Positions 35,805 through 44,771 are shown, counted from the stretch's first letter. The stretch: DNA of 64,000 bases from Peptostreptococcus anaerobius VPI 4330 = DSM 2949 (GCF_000381525.1 NZ_KB906607.1:1-64000); one strand, 5' to 3'. Made by a program: numbers and translations. The notes: generated by a model not told the origin, from the letters alone.

Positions 35805-35912
35805 ACTTACCTCCTGATTATTAATTTATATAGATTTTAAATTTTTATAATACATATTTTATCTGGATATATGTTTGATCTCTCATCTGACCTAACATTA
35901 TCTTGTTTTAAC

Positions 35913-36473
35913 TTAATGGATTAACAGGGTATCGTCATATACAGAAATCAAATTCTTTTGAACCTGGTCAAGTTTTGACCTATCATTATCATCAAAACTT
36001 CCGTCTAGCCCTAGTTTTAACCCATCTTCAATGGACCTCAACATTTTTACCATCGTTTCAATATTGTGGGGTACATTCTTTTTAGAGTCTTTCATCTTAT
36101 CATCATAGACCTTGTCCTTTATATTGTTCTTTGACTGGTCCTTTGCAACCAAGTCTATTGCTTTTTGAACCTTCTTAGGGTCAATACCGTCTACTTCCTT
36201 GATTTTATTATTCACAAGTCTTATCTGTTCCTTAACTTTTTGTGGTTCTATCTTATAGTCTCTGTCTTTTAAGGGTTGAATCAGATTACTTATATAAGTA
36301 TTATACCAGTTATAGCCACTATCAACTACTGAATTGTTATAAAATTCGTATTCAACCTTATCTTCCTTTACATCTGTAGAGACTATATACTGCTCTCTAT
36401 CTATTTTTTCTCCACAACCCACTAGGAGGCTGGTAGCAAAAAACAATAAGGCTATTATTTTTTTATTCGTCAT
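35913..36473 (-). CDS. Putative lipoprotein of unknown function
   Basis: A 186-residue protein with a lipoprotein signal (KKIIALLFFATSLLVGCGE; Cys20 expected to be lipidated). The rest is hydrophilic and helical, rich in Lys and Asp, without motifs I recognise. It starts 14 bases after miaB with a usable ribosome site (GGAGAGTGGACT), so it is probably co-transcribed with miaB. Confidence 0.75.
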   Translation of the reverse strand: MTNKKIIALLFFATSLLVGCGEKIDREQYIVSTDVKEDKVEYEFYNNSVVDSGYNWYNTYISNLIQPLKDRDYKIEPQKVKEQIRLVNNKIKEVDGIDPKKVQKAIDLVAKDQSKNNIKDKVYDDKMKDSKKNVPHNIETMVKMLRSIEDGLKLGLDGSFDDNDRSKLDQVQKNLISVYDDTLLIH

Positions 36474-36487
36474 AGTCCACTCTCCTA

Positions 36488-37936
36488 TTATGATACTACC
36501 TCAGCTAGCTGCCCATTAAGCGAAAATGACTTAGGATCAGTAATCTTGACATTTACAAGCCTACCTACTAGAGACTCATCCCCTCCAGTGAAATTCACAG
36601 TCTTGTTTTGTCTTGATTTTCCAGTCATAATACTAGAATCTTTCTTGCTAGCACCTTCTACTAAGACTTCTACAATTTTACCATCGTATAGGTGATTTTT
36701 CTCACCTGATATCCTATTTATTACAGAAAGGACCTTGTCAAACCTCTTATGCTTGATTTCTTCAGGTATTTGGTCTTCCATTTTTGCTGCAGGTGTTCCC
36801 TGTCTTTTTGAATATATAAATGTAAAGGCCGTATCAAATCTTACCTCTTCACATATATCTATTGTATCCTGAACATCCTCGTCTGTCTCTCCAGGGAAAC
36901 CTATCATAATATCTGTAGAAAAGGCAAGATCAGGTATCTCTTCTTTTGCCTTCTTGATAATATTTAGATAGTCTTCCTTAGAGTAGTGTCTATTCATCTT
37001 CTTTAAAAGTGATGTAGAACCTACCTGGAATGGTAAATGTAAAAACTCACAGACTTTTTTACAGTCCCTCATAGCGTATATCACATCATCTGATATGTCC
37101 TTTGGATGAGAAGACATAAATCTTATCCTCTCAAGCCCCTCTATTTCATTAACCCTTCTTAGTAAGTCTGCAAAACTAATCCTATCATCTTCTTCCAATG
37201 TCTTACCATAAGAATTGACATTTTGACCAAGTAATGTAACCTCTCTAACTCCGCCCTTTACTAGGTCTTCTATCTCAGAAATTATATCTTTAGGCTTTCT
37301 AGATCTTTCCCTACCCCTTGTATAGGGAACTATGCAGTAGGTACAGAAATTGTTGCAACCATACATAATATTTACAAATGCCTTTATATCAAATTTCCTG
37401 TTTGACTTTAAACCTTCAACAACTTCGCCATCTATATCCCAAACATCTACAAGTATCTTGTCTGATTCAAATGTACTTGCTAGTAGCTCTGGGAACTTGT
37501 AAAGGTTATGAGTACCAAACACAAGATCTACATGTTGGTGCTTTGCCTTTATTTCTTCAACTATATGCTCTTGCTGCATCATACAGCCACAGACAACTAT
37601 CTTCATGTCTGGTCTTTTTCTCTTGATTGACTTTAGGTGACCTAGGTTACCATACACCTTTAGCTCAGCATTTTCCCTTACTGCACATGTATTGTATATT
37701 ACAATATCAGCAGTATCTTCTGATAGAGCTCTTGAATAACCAATTGACTCTAACATTGAAATTAACATCTCTGAGTCATGCTCATTCATTTGACATCCAA
37801 ATGTCAGGCAGAAATACGATTTTCGTTTTCCATTCTTTAAAAAATAATCTTCATTCATTGAAAATAACTTCTCAATATATTTATCTTGTTCTAAAATTAA
37901 ATCTTTAGAAACTTGTTTTTGTTTTCTTTTACTCAA
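36488..37936 (-). CDS. miaB: tRNA-2-methylthio-N6-dimethylallyladenosine synthase MiaB
   Basis: Radical-SAM methylthiotransferase that adds the ms2 group to i6A37, acting after MiaA (1632-2558). Seen in 482 residues: the N-terminal UPF0004 domain with three cluster cysteines (FGCQMNEHDSE, NTCAVRENAE, CGCMMQ), the radical-SAM CxxxCxxC in YGCNNFCTYCIVPYTRGRE near 190, and a C-terminal TRAM domain (GKIVEVLVEG...GRLVNVKIT). Start is TTG 37936 with GGAG eight bases upstream; no better ATG exists near. Confidence 0.96.
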   Translation of the reverse strand: MSKRKQKQVSKDLILEQDKYIEKLFSMNEDYFLKNGKRKSYFCLTFGCQMNEHDSEMLISMLESIGYSRALSEDTADIVIYNTCAVRENAELKVYGNLGHLKSIKRKRPDMKIVVCGCMMQQEHIVEEIKAKHQHVDLVFGTHNLYKFPELLASTFESDKILVDVWDIDGEVVEGLKSNRKFDIKAFVNIMYGCNNFCTYCIVPYTRGRERSRKPKDIISEIEDLVKGGVREVTLLGQNVNSYGKTLEEDDRISFADLLRRVNEIEGLERIRFMSSHPKDISDDVIYAMRDCKKVCEFLHLPFQVGSTSLLKKMNRHYSKEDYLNIIKKAKEEIPDLAFSTDIMIGFPGETDEDVQDTIDICEEVRFDTAFTFIYSKRQGTPAAKMEDQIPEEIKHKRFDKVLSVINRISGEKNHLYDGKIVEVLVEGASKKDSSIMTGKSRQNKTVNFTGGDESLVGRLVNVKITDPKSFSLNGQLAEVVS

Positions 37937-38248
37937 AACTATATCTCCTCACTATAAAGGCACTGTAACCAGTGCCTTATTTATTTACTACATTCTATTT
38001 TACCATAGAATCACGCTTTTTGTACTTCTGTTTTATATAGTTTTCATTTATCAGCCATACAGGACCCATTTTTTTAATATGATATTTATAGATTAGACCG
38101 TGCAAGAATTGATGAACTCCCCGAATATATGAAAAATGATAAAAGAAAAAAGTCTTGATGTAGCAAATTTTGTAAAGGGTTTTATACCTTAAATTGCTGT
38201 ATATAGCTTTCTAAAAAAGTTGGGTGGCAACTAAGCCACCCTTTTTAG
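37937..38248. other. Junction region between miaB and the prophage, with gene remnants
   Basis: About 310 bases without an intact gene. A hairpin AAGGCACTG-TAAC-CAGTGCCTT lies at 37957-37978. On the plus strand 38078-38158 reads RLDRARIDELPEYMKNDKRK and, after a shift near 38154, continues LDVANFVKGFIP to a stop at 38192: probably a frameshifted gene end, not recognised. On the minus strand a start-less frame also stays open over 38213-37999. The left prophage attachment site should lie in or near this stretch, but no repeat can be shown because the other end is outside the window. Confidence 0.45.
38222..38246. terminator. Terminator after the endolysin gene, T tracts both ways
   Basis: GGGTGGC, loop AACTAA, GCCACCC, with T5 on the plus-strand side and AACTTTTTT on the minus-strand side. 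It stands at the end of the prophage late operon. Confidence 0.85.
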
Positions 38249-39676
38249 TTACTTCTTATTCTTTTTTATATAATCAACTACCACATCAAGCGTATCATAC
38301 TTAGTCCTACCAGCAAGCACTGTAGAGCCACTAGGAGCACCAGCACCGCCTACGTGAAGAATGTTAGCATACCTAGTCCTATCAAATCCAAATGAATTAG
38401 TATTGACTACAGGATAGCCCAGCCAAGTATTTATAAGCATTGCAGCAGGCATATCAGCGATATTAGTATAAGTCACTATAGTAAGATTGTTAGTATCGAT
38501 ATTAGGAGCTATAGGCGTTTCAACAGGTTTTTTATATTCAGTCGCTAGTAGCTTCCTATATAACTTCATGATGTTTTTACCATATTCAGGATTATTATTC
38601 CACTTACCTTCACCACCAAGACCGACTACTGTCTTAGCCTTTCCAAATAGGAATTTGAAATGCCTAGGGTCCACAGGATTTTTAAGCGGATATCCCTCAG
38701 CACCGTAGTATAGTAGTAGATGCTGACCCATTGCCCTAAATCCCTCACTCCAGTCCTTAAAAACTTTGTGAGCGTTCTTATCGTAGTCACTACCCCCAGC
38801 AGTTACCTTTAGACCACATGGATTATGATAACTAGCATTTATACCAGCCTGCGACTGCCCATTCTTGTATAGCCAGCCAGTTTCAAGGGCAGTTTGAGCA
38901 TACACAGGTGCAGGATCCAATCCCATACTTATGCAAGTATCATAGCAAGACTTAGCAATCTTAGCAAACTCAATAGCATTATTAGCTATAGCCCACGCTT
39001 CCATCTGTGCCACACAAGTTGTCGGATTGCCTACAAACTTGACATCATCAATTATCGGTCTATCTAAAGGCTTGCTAGGGCTTGTAGTAGCCTGCGTGCT
39101 AGGTTTTGATTGATTGCTTGACGTATAATTCTTTAACTGCAATCCTAGTGCTATAGCTTGTGCTACAGCGTCCTCATGCCCCTTGTACCTATTGTAATCG
39201 TCACTATCATCAACAAAGCATATTTCAATAAGTATTGCTAGTGGATTAGTAGACCTTATAAAGCCTAGATCTCTTCTAATCTTGTTAGGCTGTCCATGTG
39301 TCGGTATGCCTATAGCATTAAGATTTTTACATATCTGAGTGCCATATTTAAAGGTCCTCTCATCATAATGTAGCACTTCACACCCCATCACATGGCCATC
39401 TTGGTGGTGCTGTGGTTTATATGCGTTGAAGTGCAAAGATACAGCCAGCTCCGTGTCCTTATGTGAGTTAACACTCCTCACAATCTTGTTTATTATATCT
39501 CCTACACTATACCCATCATTACAAGTACTGTCATAGACCTTATGCCCTTGACTAGTAAGGATATTTTTTAACTTCCCTAGTATAATTCTATTTTCTATAG
39601 ATTCATTCAGTAAGTCACTTGCCCCACAAGCTACCTTATTAGCAGGATTGTGACCTGCATGTATATCAATTATCAT
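38249..39676 (-). CDS. Phage endolysin: amidase, glucosaminidase-like domain and C-terminal binding domain
   Basis: Lysin of 475 residues. Residues 1-175 are an Amidase_3 zinc amidase (IIDIHAGHNPANK, SVNSHKDTELAVSLHFNAY, ILIEICFVDD). A Pro/Ser/Thr linker follows. Residues about 230-390 resemble a glucosaminidase (YAQTALETGWLYKNGQS, NPCGLK, FKDWSEGFRAMGQHLLLYYG). The last 80 residues (TIVTYTNIADMPAAMLINTW, ILHVGGAGA) recall one cell-wall-binding repeat 2 fold; that part is inference. ATG 39676 has AAGGAG; the in-frame TTG at 39697 is less likely. Released at lysis with the adjacent holin. Confidence 0.85.
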   Translation of the reverse strand: MIIDIHAGHNPANKVACGASDLLNESIENRIILGKLKNILTSQGHKVYDSTCNDGYSVGDIINKIVRSVNSHKDTELAVSLHFNAYKPQHHQDGHVMGCEVLHYDERTFKYGTQICKNLNAIGIPTHGQPNKIRRDLGFIRSTNPLAILIEICFVDDSDDYNRYKGHEDAVAQAIALGLQLKNYTSSNQSKPSTQATTSPSKPLDRPIIDDVKFVGNPTTCVAQMEAWAIANNAIEFAKIAKSCYDTCISMGLDPAPVYAQTALETGWLYKNGQSQAGINASYHNPCGLKVTAGGSDYDKNAHKVFKDWSEGFRAMGQHLLLYYGAEGYPLKNPVDPRHFKFLFGKAKTVVGLGGEGKWNNNPEYGKNIMKLYRKLLATEYKKPVETPIAPNIDTNNLTIVTYTNIADMPAAMLINTWLGYPVVNTNSFGFDRTRYANILHVGGAGAPSGSTVLAGRTKYDTLDVVVDYIKKNKK

Positions 39677-39731
39677 AATAAACTCCTTTTTACTCAACTT
39701 TTCACATCAAAAAAGAGGGCTATATCCCCCT

Positions 39732-39983
39732 TTAGTCCACTATCCCCTTAGTGCTAGGATTTATCACTACACCCAATATCGCCATAGCTGTAGTGCCTAG
39801 CAGATACGGATTAGACAGCGTATTTAAAAGCAAATCCCCCACACTAGACCATGATGTTAGGCTAGTAGCTTCCACCTGTAAAGATGTTAAAATTACACCC
39901 CCTAGACCAATCCAAAAGTACGGGTTCTTATACCTTTCGACCCTATTTGACTTCTTTTCTATTTTATTTTCAATTCTACTCAT
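39732..39983 (-). CDS. Phage holin (phi LC3-like family)
   Basis: An 83-residue membrane protein with a basic N-terminus, YKNPYFWIGLGGVILTSLQV as first membrane segment and LLGTTAMAILGVVINPSTKG as second. The NPSTKG ending a helix is typical of phi-LC3-type holins, which form membrane lesions that let the endolysin out. It lies directly before the endolysin in transcription and overlaps the preceding gene by eight bases. Confidence 0.85.
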   Translation of the reverse strand: MSRIENKIEKKSNRVERYKNPYFWIGLGGVILTSLQVEATSLTSWSSVGDLLLNTLSNPYLLGTTAMAILGVVINPSTKGIVD

Positions 39984-40329
39984 AATACATCTCCTCTCTT
40001 ATCGGAAGCTCTTTACATTCTTCATACAACTTTTTAGCCACTCCATTACCACCCAAATTAGAATATGCAGTAAAAAAATACTCCAAATCTTTATAGGCTT
40101 GAAGTGTTATATAGCCTTGACGAATATACATCTTAGCCTGCTCTGTAAGTCTAAAGTAAAGCAAGCTTTGAAGTCCAATCTCTATATTTTCTTGTTTCTT
40201 TTTGCTTTTTTCAACAATTTCCTCATGCTTTTTTAACTTTTTATGAACTAAGTAAGTAAGTACCGACAGTGCTATAGTCCACGCTCCCTGTATCCCATAT
40301 CCTTTACACATTTCTACTAATGTTTTCAA
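39976..40329 (-). CDS. Phage protein with N-terminal membrane segment, lysis region
   Basis: A 117-residue protein with one hydrophobic segment (about 12-28), a highly charged coiled-coil-like stretch (HKKLKKHEEIVEKSKKKQEN) and a helical C-terminus with YIRQGYITLQAYKDLEYFF. Its place before the holin suggests a lysis accessory or second holin-like protein. I do not recognise a named family. RBS AAGGAGATTGAAATTTTGAAA precedes ATG at some distance. Confidence 0.65.
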   Translation of the reverse strand: MKTLVEMCKGYGIQGAWTIALSVLTYLVHKKLKKHEEIVEKSKKKQENIEIGLQSLLYFRLTEQAKMYIRQGYITLQAYKDLEYFFTAYSNLGGNGVAKKLYEECKELPIREEMYYE

Positions 40330-40404
40330 AATTTCAATCTCCTTATTATTGAAAAAAATAGGCAGTTTTAAGACATGCCCAGGTCTATGAGATTCAGATT
40401 GCTA

Positions 40405-40536
40405 CTAATCTTCCTTTACAAGTTCACCTAGGTCCATAGCTATAAGTAATTCCTTAACCTTAGCCTTTAGGAACTTTGGAACTTGTGCATAAGTTCTAAC
40501 ACCAGCAACTATACAAGTTACATAACACATTGCCAT
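40405..40536 (-). CDS. CD1375-like small phage protein
   Basis: A 43-residue protein, MAMCYVTCIVAGVRTYAQVP then KFLKAKVKELLIAMDLGELV, of the small family called CD1375-like in C. difficile phages. ATG 40536 has AGGGGGTG eight bases upstream. A longer in-frame start at 40620 would add 28 residues and has no good ribosome site. Its end resembles the next small protein (QVP.FLK..V..LL). Function unknown. Confidence 0.7.
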   Translation of the reverse strand: MAMCYVTCIVAGVRTYAQVPKFLKAKVKELLIAMDLGELVKED

Positions 40537-40622
40537 ATCCAACTCACCCCCTTCCAATGATACTTTTATGCAATAAAAAAAGAACCTAATCCTATCAATT
40601 AAATTCTTCATACATAACACCT

Positions 40623-40739
40623 CTATTCAGATTCTTTTAGCAGACCCTCAACTTCTTTTTTCAAGAAGTCTGGGACCTGTTCAATTGTTCTCTTTTTCTG
40701 CTTAATCAAATAAACATACAAATTAGCTAATGCACTCAT
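40623..40739 (-). CDS. Very small phage protein related to the CD1375-like protein
   Basis: A 38-residue protein not found by long-ORF searches: MSALANLYVYLIKQKKRTIE then QVPDFLKKEVEGLLKESE. The start codon overlaps the stop of the preceding gene (TAATG). QVPDFLKKEVEGLL matches QVPKFLKAKVKELL in the following gene, so the two look like a tandem duplication. Function unknown. Confidence 0.65.
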   Translation of the reverse strand: MSALANLYVYLIKQKKRTIEQVPDFLKKEVEGLLKESE

Positions 40740-41155
40740 TATACTGTACCTCCTGCTTTCATCTCTATAGCTTCTACTATAGCTGTAGATAGTTCCACCT
40801 TATCCTTTTCAATCTTTTCTGTAAGCTCTGCTACAGCTACTGCATACTCTAGCCTCACTTTATTAGCCTCTTCTTCAACTCGCTTTTCTATCTCAGACTT
40901 CTCATGATCAGCCTGAGCCTTAGCCTCTTTTTCAGCCTTTAGCCTGTCTTCCTCACGCTTGGCAAGGAATGATTCTACTACTGCCACGTCTGTGTCTCCT
41001 GAAAAGCCTTGGCTCTTGATATCTTCAAGCCATAAAACTTCACTATCAACGAGTACTAATGTCTTATATGCCGATTCAGGATATGCTTGTTCCCACGCTG
41101 TTTTTGGTATATTATTTAAGTCTGATTTTTTATCCCATATTTTAATTGTTGTCAT
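40739..41155 (-). CDS. Phage tail-region protein with C-terminal coiled coil
   Basis: A 138-residue protein. The first 60 residues look globular (TTIKIWDKKSDLNNIPKTAW, KTLVLVDSEVLWLED); the rest is a charged helix (REEDRLKAEKEAKAQADHEK) likely to form a coiled coil. The position after the tail-fibre-like gene matches XkdW-like accessory proteins. No assured function. Confidence 0.65.
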   Translation of the reverse strand: MTTIKIWDKKSDLNNIPKTAWEQAYPESAYKTLVLVDSEVLWLEDIKSQGFSGDTDVAVVESFLAKREEDRLKAEKEAKAQADHEKSEIEKRVEEEANKVRLEYAVAVAELTEKIEKDKVELSTAIVEAIEMKAGGTV

Positions 41156-41165
41156 TTTTTACCTC

Positions 41166-42212
41166 CTAAATAAACCATTTTACGAAAATATTATCTCTTC
41201 CTTCGATGTCACCAGGTCCTGATTTTACATACACCGCTTTTTTATAAAGGCAACTGCTACAGATTTTTGGAACATTCTTCGTCTCACTTATGTTTGATTT
41301 ACTAATTTTATAAGTTTTTGTACTTAAATTCAAAGAAATTATTTTTCTAGAAATTATCAGTAAATCATCTCCATTAATCAGTAAATCATCTATTGAATAT
41401 TTAATAGCATCCGTTTGTACGTAATAGTTTTTTCTTGTTGCGATCGTAGTTAAATCAATTACCTGTATGTATGTTCTCGTATCAATATCAAATCTATATA
41501 TTTTAAGTCCATCAGAAAAATATATATAGTTATTGTCATAGCAGACACTAAAGTTACTTGGAGATACATCTGTATCTCTTAAGTTATAACTTGAGTATTT
41601 TGATATTGATTTAGTACTCATATCAATTTTATATACATAGAGTTCAGGGGTTTTATATCCCACGAAGTATATATTATCTTTGTATGCGGTCATTTTTAAC
41701 AATAAATAAGATTTATCAGTAGAGGCTACAATGCCTGTATCCAAATTCTCTCCAGTATCTAAGTTGTACGAACAAAGCCTATTATCGTCATACGAGAAGT
41801 AGTATACTATATTATCTTTCGCACAATATGAACCTAGTCCTCTTTTGAATTTCAGTTTTTTAGATGATTCCCATTCATTTGTTCTGATGTTATAAATAGC
41901 TACATGATCAGCACTGGAGCTAATAATTACAATGGGATCAACAGAAAATAGCCCAATCATATATATCTTATCCTTATATGGAATTAACCCATTGCCATAC
42001 CAATATGTCTTACCCATTATTGTATTCGAGGCAGGTTCTAAGAAATCTCCAGATTTTATATGATGACTTTCAAGTAGCTTTTCTATGTCAGTTAGTCCAT
42101 CTATAGCAGGTAAATTGATGCAATTTTCATTGATATTATCTTTTATCAAGTTTATTTTTTGACTTAACGCATCAAGCAACTTTTCATATACTTTTCTTCT
42201 AAACCTTATCAC
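41166..42212 (-). CDS. Phage tail protein with kelch-like beta-propeller, putative receptor-binding protein
   Basis: A 348-residue protein. After a helical N-terminus (about 1-60), at least five repeats of 45-50 residues follow, each with a pattern D.IY.......L..YN..T: DKIYMIGLF/AIYNIRTNEW, DNIVYYFSYD/CSYNLDTGEN, DNIYFVGYK/YVYKIDMSTK, NNYIYFSDG/YRFDIDTRTY, GDDLLIISR/ISLNLSTKTY. This is a kelch-type beta-propeller. Placed at the end of the baseplate genes, it is a good candidate for binding the host surface. It overlaps the preceding gene by one base. Confidence 0.7.
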   Translation of the reverse strand: MIRFRRKVYEKLLDALSQKINLIKDNINENCINLPAIDGLTDIEKLLESHHIKSGDFLEPASNTIMGKTYWYGNGLIPYKDKIYMIGLFSVDPIVIISSSADHVAIYNIRTNEWESSKKLKFKRGLGSYCAKDNIVYYFSYDDNRLCSYNLDTGENLDTGIVASTDKSYLLLKMTAYKDNIYFVGYKTPELYVYKIDMSTKSISKYSSYNLRDTDVSPSNFSVCYDNNYIYFSDGLKIYRFDIDTRTYIQVIDLTTIATRKNYYVQTDAIKYSIDDLLINGDDLLIISRKIISLNLSTKTYKISKSNISETKNVPKICSSCLYKKAVYVKSGPGDIEGRDNIFVKWFI

Positions 42213-42742
42213 TAACTAACACCCCCTCGGATGTCCTCAATGCTGACACCTAGTAGCTGTGCAAATTTCTCATTATTCAGCTTTAGTGCTTCATCTTCAC
42301 CAGATATATCACGCTTAAGTTTTTTTATATACTGTCTGTCTAGGATTTCAGCCTGCTTGAGATTTTCGTTGTTGTCGTGTAGCTCATTGACTGCCCCGAC
42401 TAGGCTACTTTTCTCTTTAGTCTTGAGATTAGTTAGTGTGCCTATCCAGCCCTTTATCTTATCCAAGACCGCATTCAAGGTGTCCCCACTCCATGTTGTG
42501 ACCTTGACTTTCAAGTCTGTCAATTCAATGCTGCCAAGCTTGCCCCAGATGAACTTTACAAAGTTAGCAGCCGACTTCTCGCCGTGCTCGACCTCGTCAT
42601 AGCCATTTAGGACGGTCCCTTTTATGTCTCCAAGACTTTCATCAGACAGTTCAAAATTCTCTGCTACAGCTTCGATATCAGCGATATTATCACCAGTAAT
42701 CTTATTAAACCCGATATTATCTGTCTTTTTATATCCTTCCAT
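42212..42742 (-). CDS. Phage tail-fibre-associated protein
   Basis: A 176-residue protein of repeated helical and short beta stretches (TNLKTKEKSSLVGAVNELHD is a phrase common in phage fibre proteins). It lies between the YmfQ-like baseplate protein and the beta-propeller gene and probably links the propeller to the baseplate. ATG 42742 is one base past the previous stop. Assignment is by position and that phrase. Confidence 0.65.
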   Translation of the reverse strand: MEGYKKTDNIGFNKITGDNIADIEAVAENFELSDESLGDIKGTVLNGYDEVEHGEKSAANFVKFIWGKLGSIELTDLKVKVTTWSGDTLNAVLDKIKGWIGTLTNLKTKEKSSLVGAVNELHDNNENLKQAEILDRQYIKKLKRDISGEDEALKLNNEKFAQLLGVSIEDIRGGVS

Positions 42743-42743
42743 G

Positions 42744-43289
42744 CTACAGTTCCCCCTCTCTTAAATCGTTCCAAGTTTTGCCAAGTTTTTTCCACTCGTT
42801 CCAAGTCTTTCCTAGTGCCTTAATGTCATCCCAAGTTCGATACTTAAACTCAAAGTCGTAAGCCAAGTGTGCCGGCTTGACTTTATCAATTATCTTTCTT
42901 ATTTCGTCAATCCTGCTAGGCACTCCTACAGTGCCTGTAAACTTTACAGCGAACTTGTAATTAGCATAGTCCTCTATGACCTCGCAGGTACCATTACTAT
43001 AGGATTCCGCTATATTTTTGATTACCTCAACAGTTGTTGTTTCCTTAGCCTTTAACGCAGCCTTTATATTTGACCGTCTTATATCTAAATCAAGTAACGG
43101 ATTATCTTCTATACCAGCAAATTTTGCCCAAGTATCAAGACTAAAAGTAGCTGTATCTATAAAAAACTCTCTTATAAGATTATCTATTGCTTTTTCTTCT
43201 AGTTCTAATTGTTCCTGCTCAACCTTTAATATCTCACTAATCGTCTTATTTTGTAAATGGTCGGGGTATAGTTCAATTAAATTAAACAT
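42744..43289 (-). CDS. Baseplate/tail protein, YmfQ/XkdU family (DUF2313-like)
   Basis: A 181-residue protein starting MFNLIELYPDHLQNK with SLDTWAKFAGI near 50, ESYSNGTCEVIEDYANYKF, and KPAHLAYDFEFKYRTWDDIK, the pattern of YmfQ/XkdU (P2 gpI-like) baseplate proteins. The C-terminus has tandem TWNEWKKLGKTWNDLR repeats. Start ATG overlaps the previous stop (TAATG), and the order matches XkdT-XkdU. Confidence 0.85.
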   Translation of the reverse strand: MFNLIELYPDHLQNKTISEILKVEQEQLELEEKAIDNLIREFFIDTATFSLDTWAKFAGIEDNPLLDLDIRRSNIKAALKAKETTTVEVIKNIAESYSNGTCEVIEDYANYKFAVKFTGTVGVPSRIDEIRKIIDKVKPAHLAYDFEFKYRTWDDIKALGKTWNEWKKLGKTWNDLREGEL

Positions 43290-44341
43290 TAATCAATCAC
43301 CCCTTCTTGCAGCTCTATATTACCTACAGAACCCACTTGGTCAGTTATTAGCTTGATATTTTTAGTACCACCATTTACAGTAAGATTAGAGTAGTCAATC
43401 ACTCCCTCAATCCTACTTAGGATACCAGCCACTTTAGTATAAGTTATCTCACTTACTGCATTTACAAGATATTCATCCACTCTTTCCCTAAATTCAGCTT
43501 TTATACTTTCTAGGTCTGTAGACTTATCAAACTCCACTGTAGCAGATATATTTACCTCCAGCACAGTAGGAGTAACAATTGTAACGTTAGCCCCAATGGG
43601 TCTTTTTATTTCTATAAAATCCTTAGTTGCCTGTACAACTTCTTCTGATACATTTCTATTGTTCTTAGTCATTACTACAACCTTTACCGTACCATTACCA
43701 TTCCATAGTGGTATCACCTTTACATTCTTGACCCCATCAACCTGTAAAGCCCAGTTGATATAGTCGTCTACATTTCCGGATGTACCTTTATGAGCCTGAA
43801 TATAAAAGAATCTTTCTTTTAGTTCCTCATCTGATTCTTGGCTTGTTCCGGTGTAATAAGGCGTGTATCCATAAACTCTTTCAACACCATCTATATCACA
43901 AGACAGTTCTACATTTGATGGGAGATTATATTCACTACCAACTTCATCGGCTTCTATTAGAATTCTGGCACTTCCATCTGAAATAGTAGTATATTCTTCA
44001 ACGGATACAACGAAATAACTTAGACCGCCGTACGTTAAAGGAGTTTCCCTAAATATTTTAGTATCATCAGCTCCATGAAAAGTAACATGGCCCATTGCCC
44101 TTGTACCCTCTTTTCTCTTTACACCAAACTCCTCTACCCTCTTATCCAAACTATCCCCATAGCTATCCTTTATAAAGGCTATACTAAGAAGTTTTTCAAG
44201 CACCGAGTATATAGAAGCATGGGCAAGAGCGGAACCACTAGCAATTTCATTTAAAAAGGTCCCCTCATTCTTTGCTATATCTAAATTATAGCTATTTAAT
44301 ATTTCATTTTTTAAATTTTCATGCGTCCTATCTTCGAACAT
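43289..44341 (-). CDS. Baseplate J/gp47 family protein (XkdT-like)
   Basis: A wedge component of contractile-tail baseplates, 350 residues. Seen: N-terminal helices, IASGSALAHASIYSVLEKLL, AMGHVTFHGADD, VEEYTTISDGSARILIEADE, EVGSEYNLP, and GTSGNVDDYINWALQVDGVK, the last being highly characteristic of Baseplate_J. ATG 44341 has GGGGGTG nine bases upstream; an in-frame ATG at 44365 lies before that site and is unlikely. It overlaps the XkdS-like gene by 14 bases. Confidence 0.92.
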   Translation of the reverse strand: MFEDRTHENLKNEILNSYNLDIAKNEGTFLNEIASGSALAHASIYSVLEKLLSIAFIKDSYGDSLDKRVEEFGVKRKEGTRAMGHVTFHGADDTKIFRETPLTYGGLSYFVVSVEEYTTISDGSARILIEADEVGSEYNLPSNVELSCDIDGVERVYGYTPYYTGTSQESDEELKERFFYIQAHKGTSGNVDDYINWALQVDGVKNVKVIPLWNGNGTVKVVVMTKNNRNVSEEVVQATKDFIEIKRPIGANVTIVTPTVLEVNISATVEFDKSTDLESIKAEFRERVDEYLVNAVSEITYTKVAGILSRIEGVIDYSNLTVNGGTKNIKLITDQVGSVGNIELQEGVID

Positions 44342-44771
44342 TAATTTTAACACCCCCATACACACTATCTACAGCTATTTTTATTGTCACTGTATCTCCA
44401 TCAAAGGTAACACCTAAATTATCAACATCATTGATATATGGGTTAATCATTAACGCTTCTTTTATATACCTAAAAGCCTCCGATTCAGTAAGACCTTTAC
44501 TAAATTTTTGCCCCACTAGGTCAGTAAGTTCAGTACCATAATCCCATGAGTAAACAGGGTATTCAAATCTATCTGTAAGTACAGCCTTATATATCCACAC
44601 CTCTAGAGCATCAATGCCAGTAACTACCACTAAATCGTTTGTTATTGGATCCACTATAAAATCATTAGTATCAAAGTCATAAGCATACTCATAAAGTAAG
44701 GGAAGTTCCGTTTGTATTTCACTTACATAGTCACTAGGCACGCCTATAAAAGGGAAAAATGTTTCTTCCAT
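44328..44771 (-). CDS. Baseplate protein XkdS-like (DUF2634, gp25-like)
   Basis: A 147-residue protein with YEYAYDFDTNDFIVDPITND and YPVYSWDYGTELTDLVGQKF, which match DUF2634/XkdS, small lysozyme-like wedge proteins of contractile tails. The order XkdR-XkdS-XkdT is conserved. It shares the TAATG-like junction with the XkdR-like gene. Confidence 0.88.
   Translation of the reverse strand: MEETFFPFIGVPSDYVSEIQTELPLLYEYAYDFDTNDFIVDPITNDLVVVTGIDALEVWIYKAVLTDRFEYPVYSWDYGTELTDLVGQKFSKGLTESEAFRYIKEALMINPYINDVDNLGVTFDGDTVTIKIAVDSVYGGVKINVRR

Noticed and set aside
35805-35912. T-box leader for glnS
   Set aside because: The 108-base leader has no T-box consensus (TGGNACCGCG-like) or terminator before the ribosome site.
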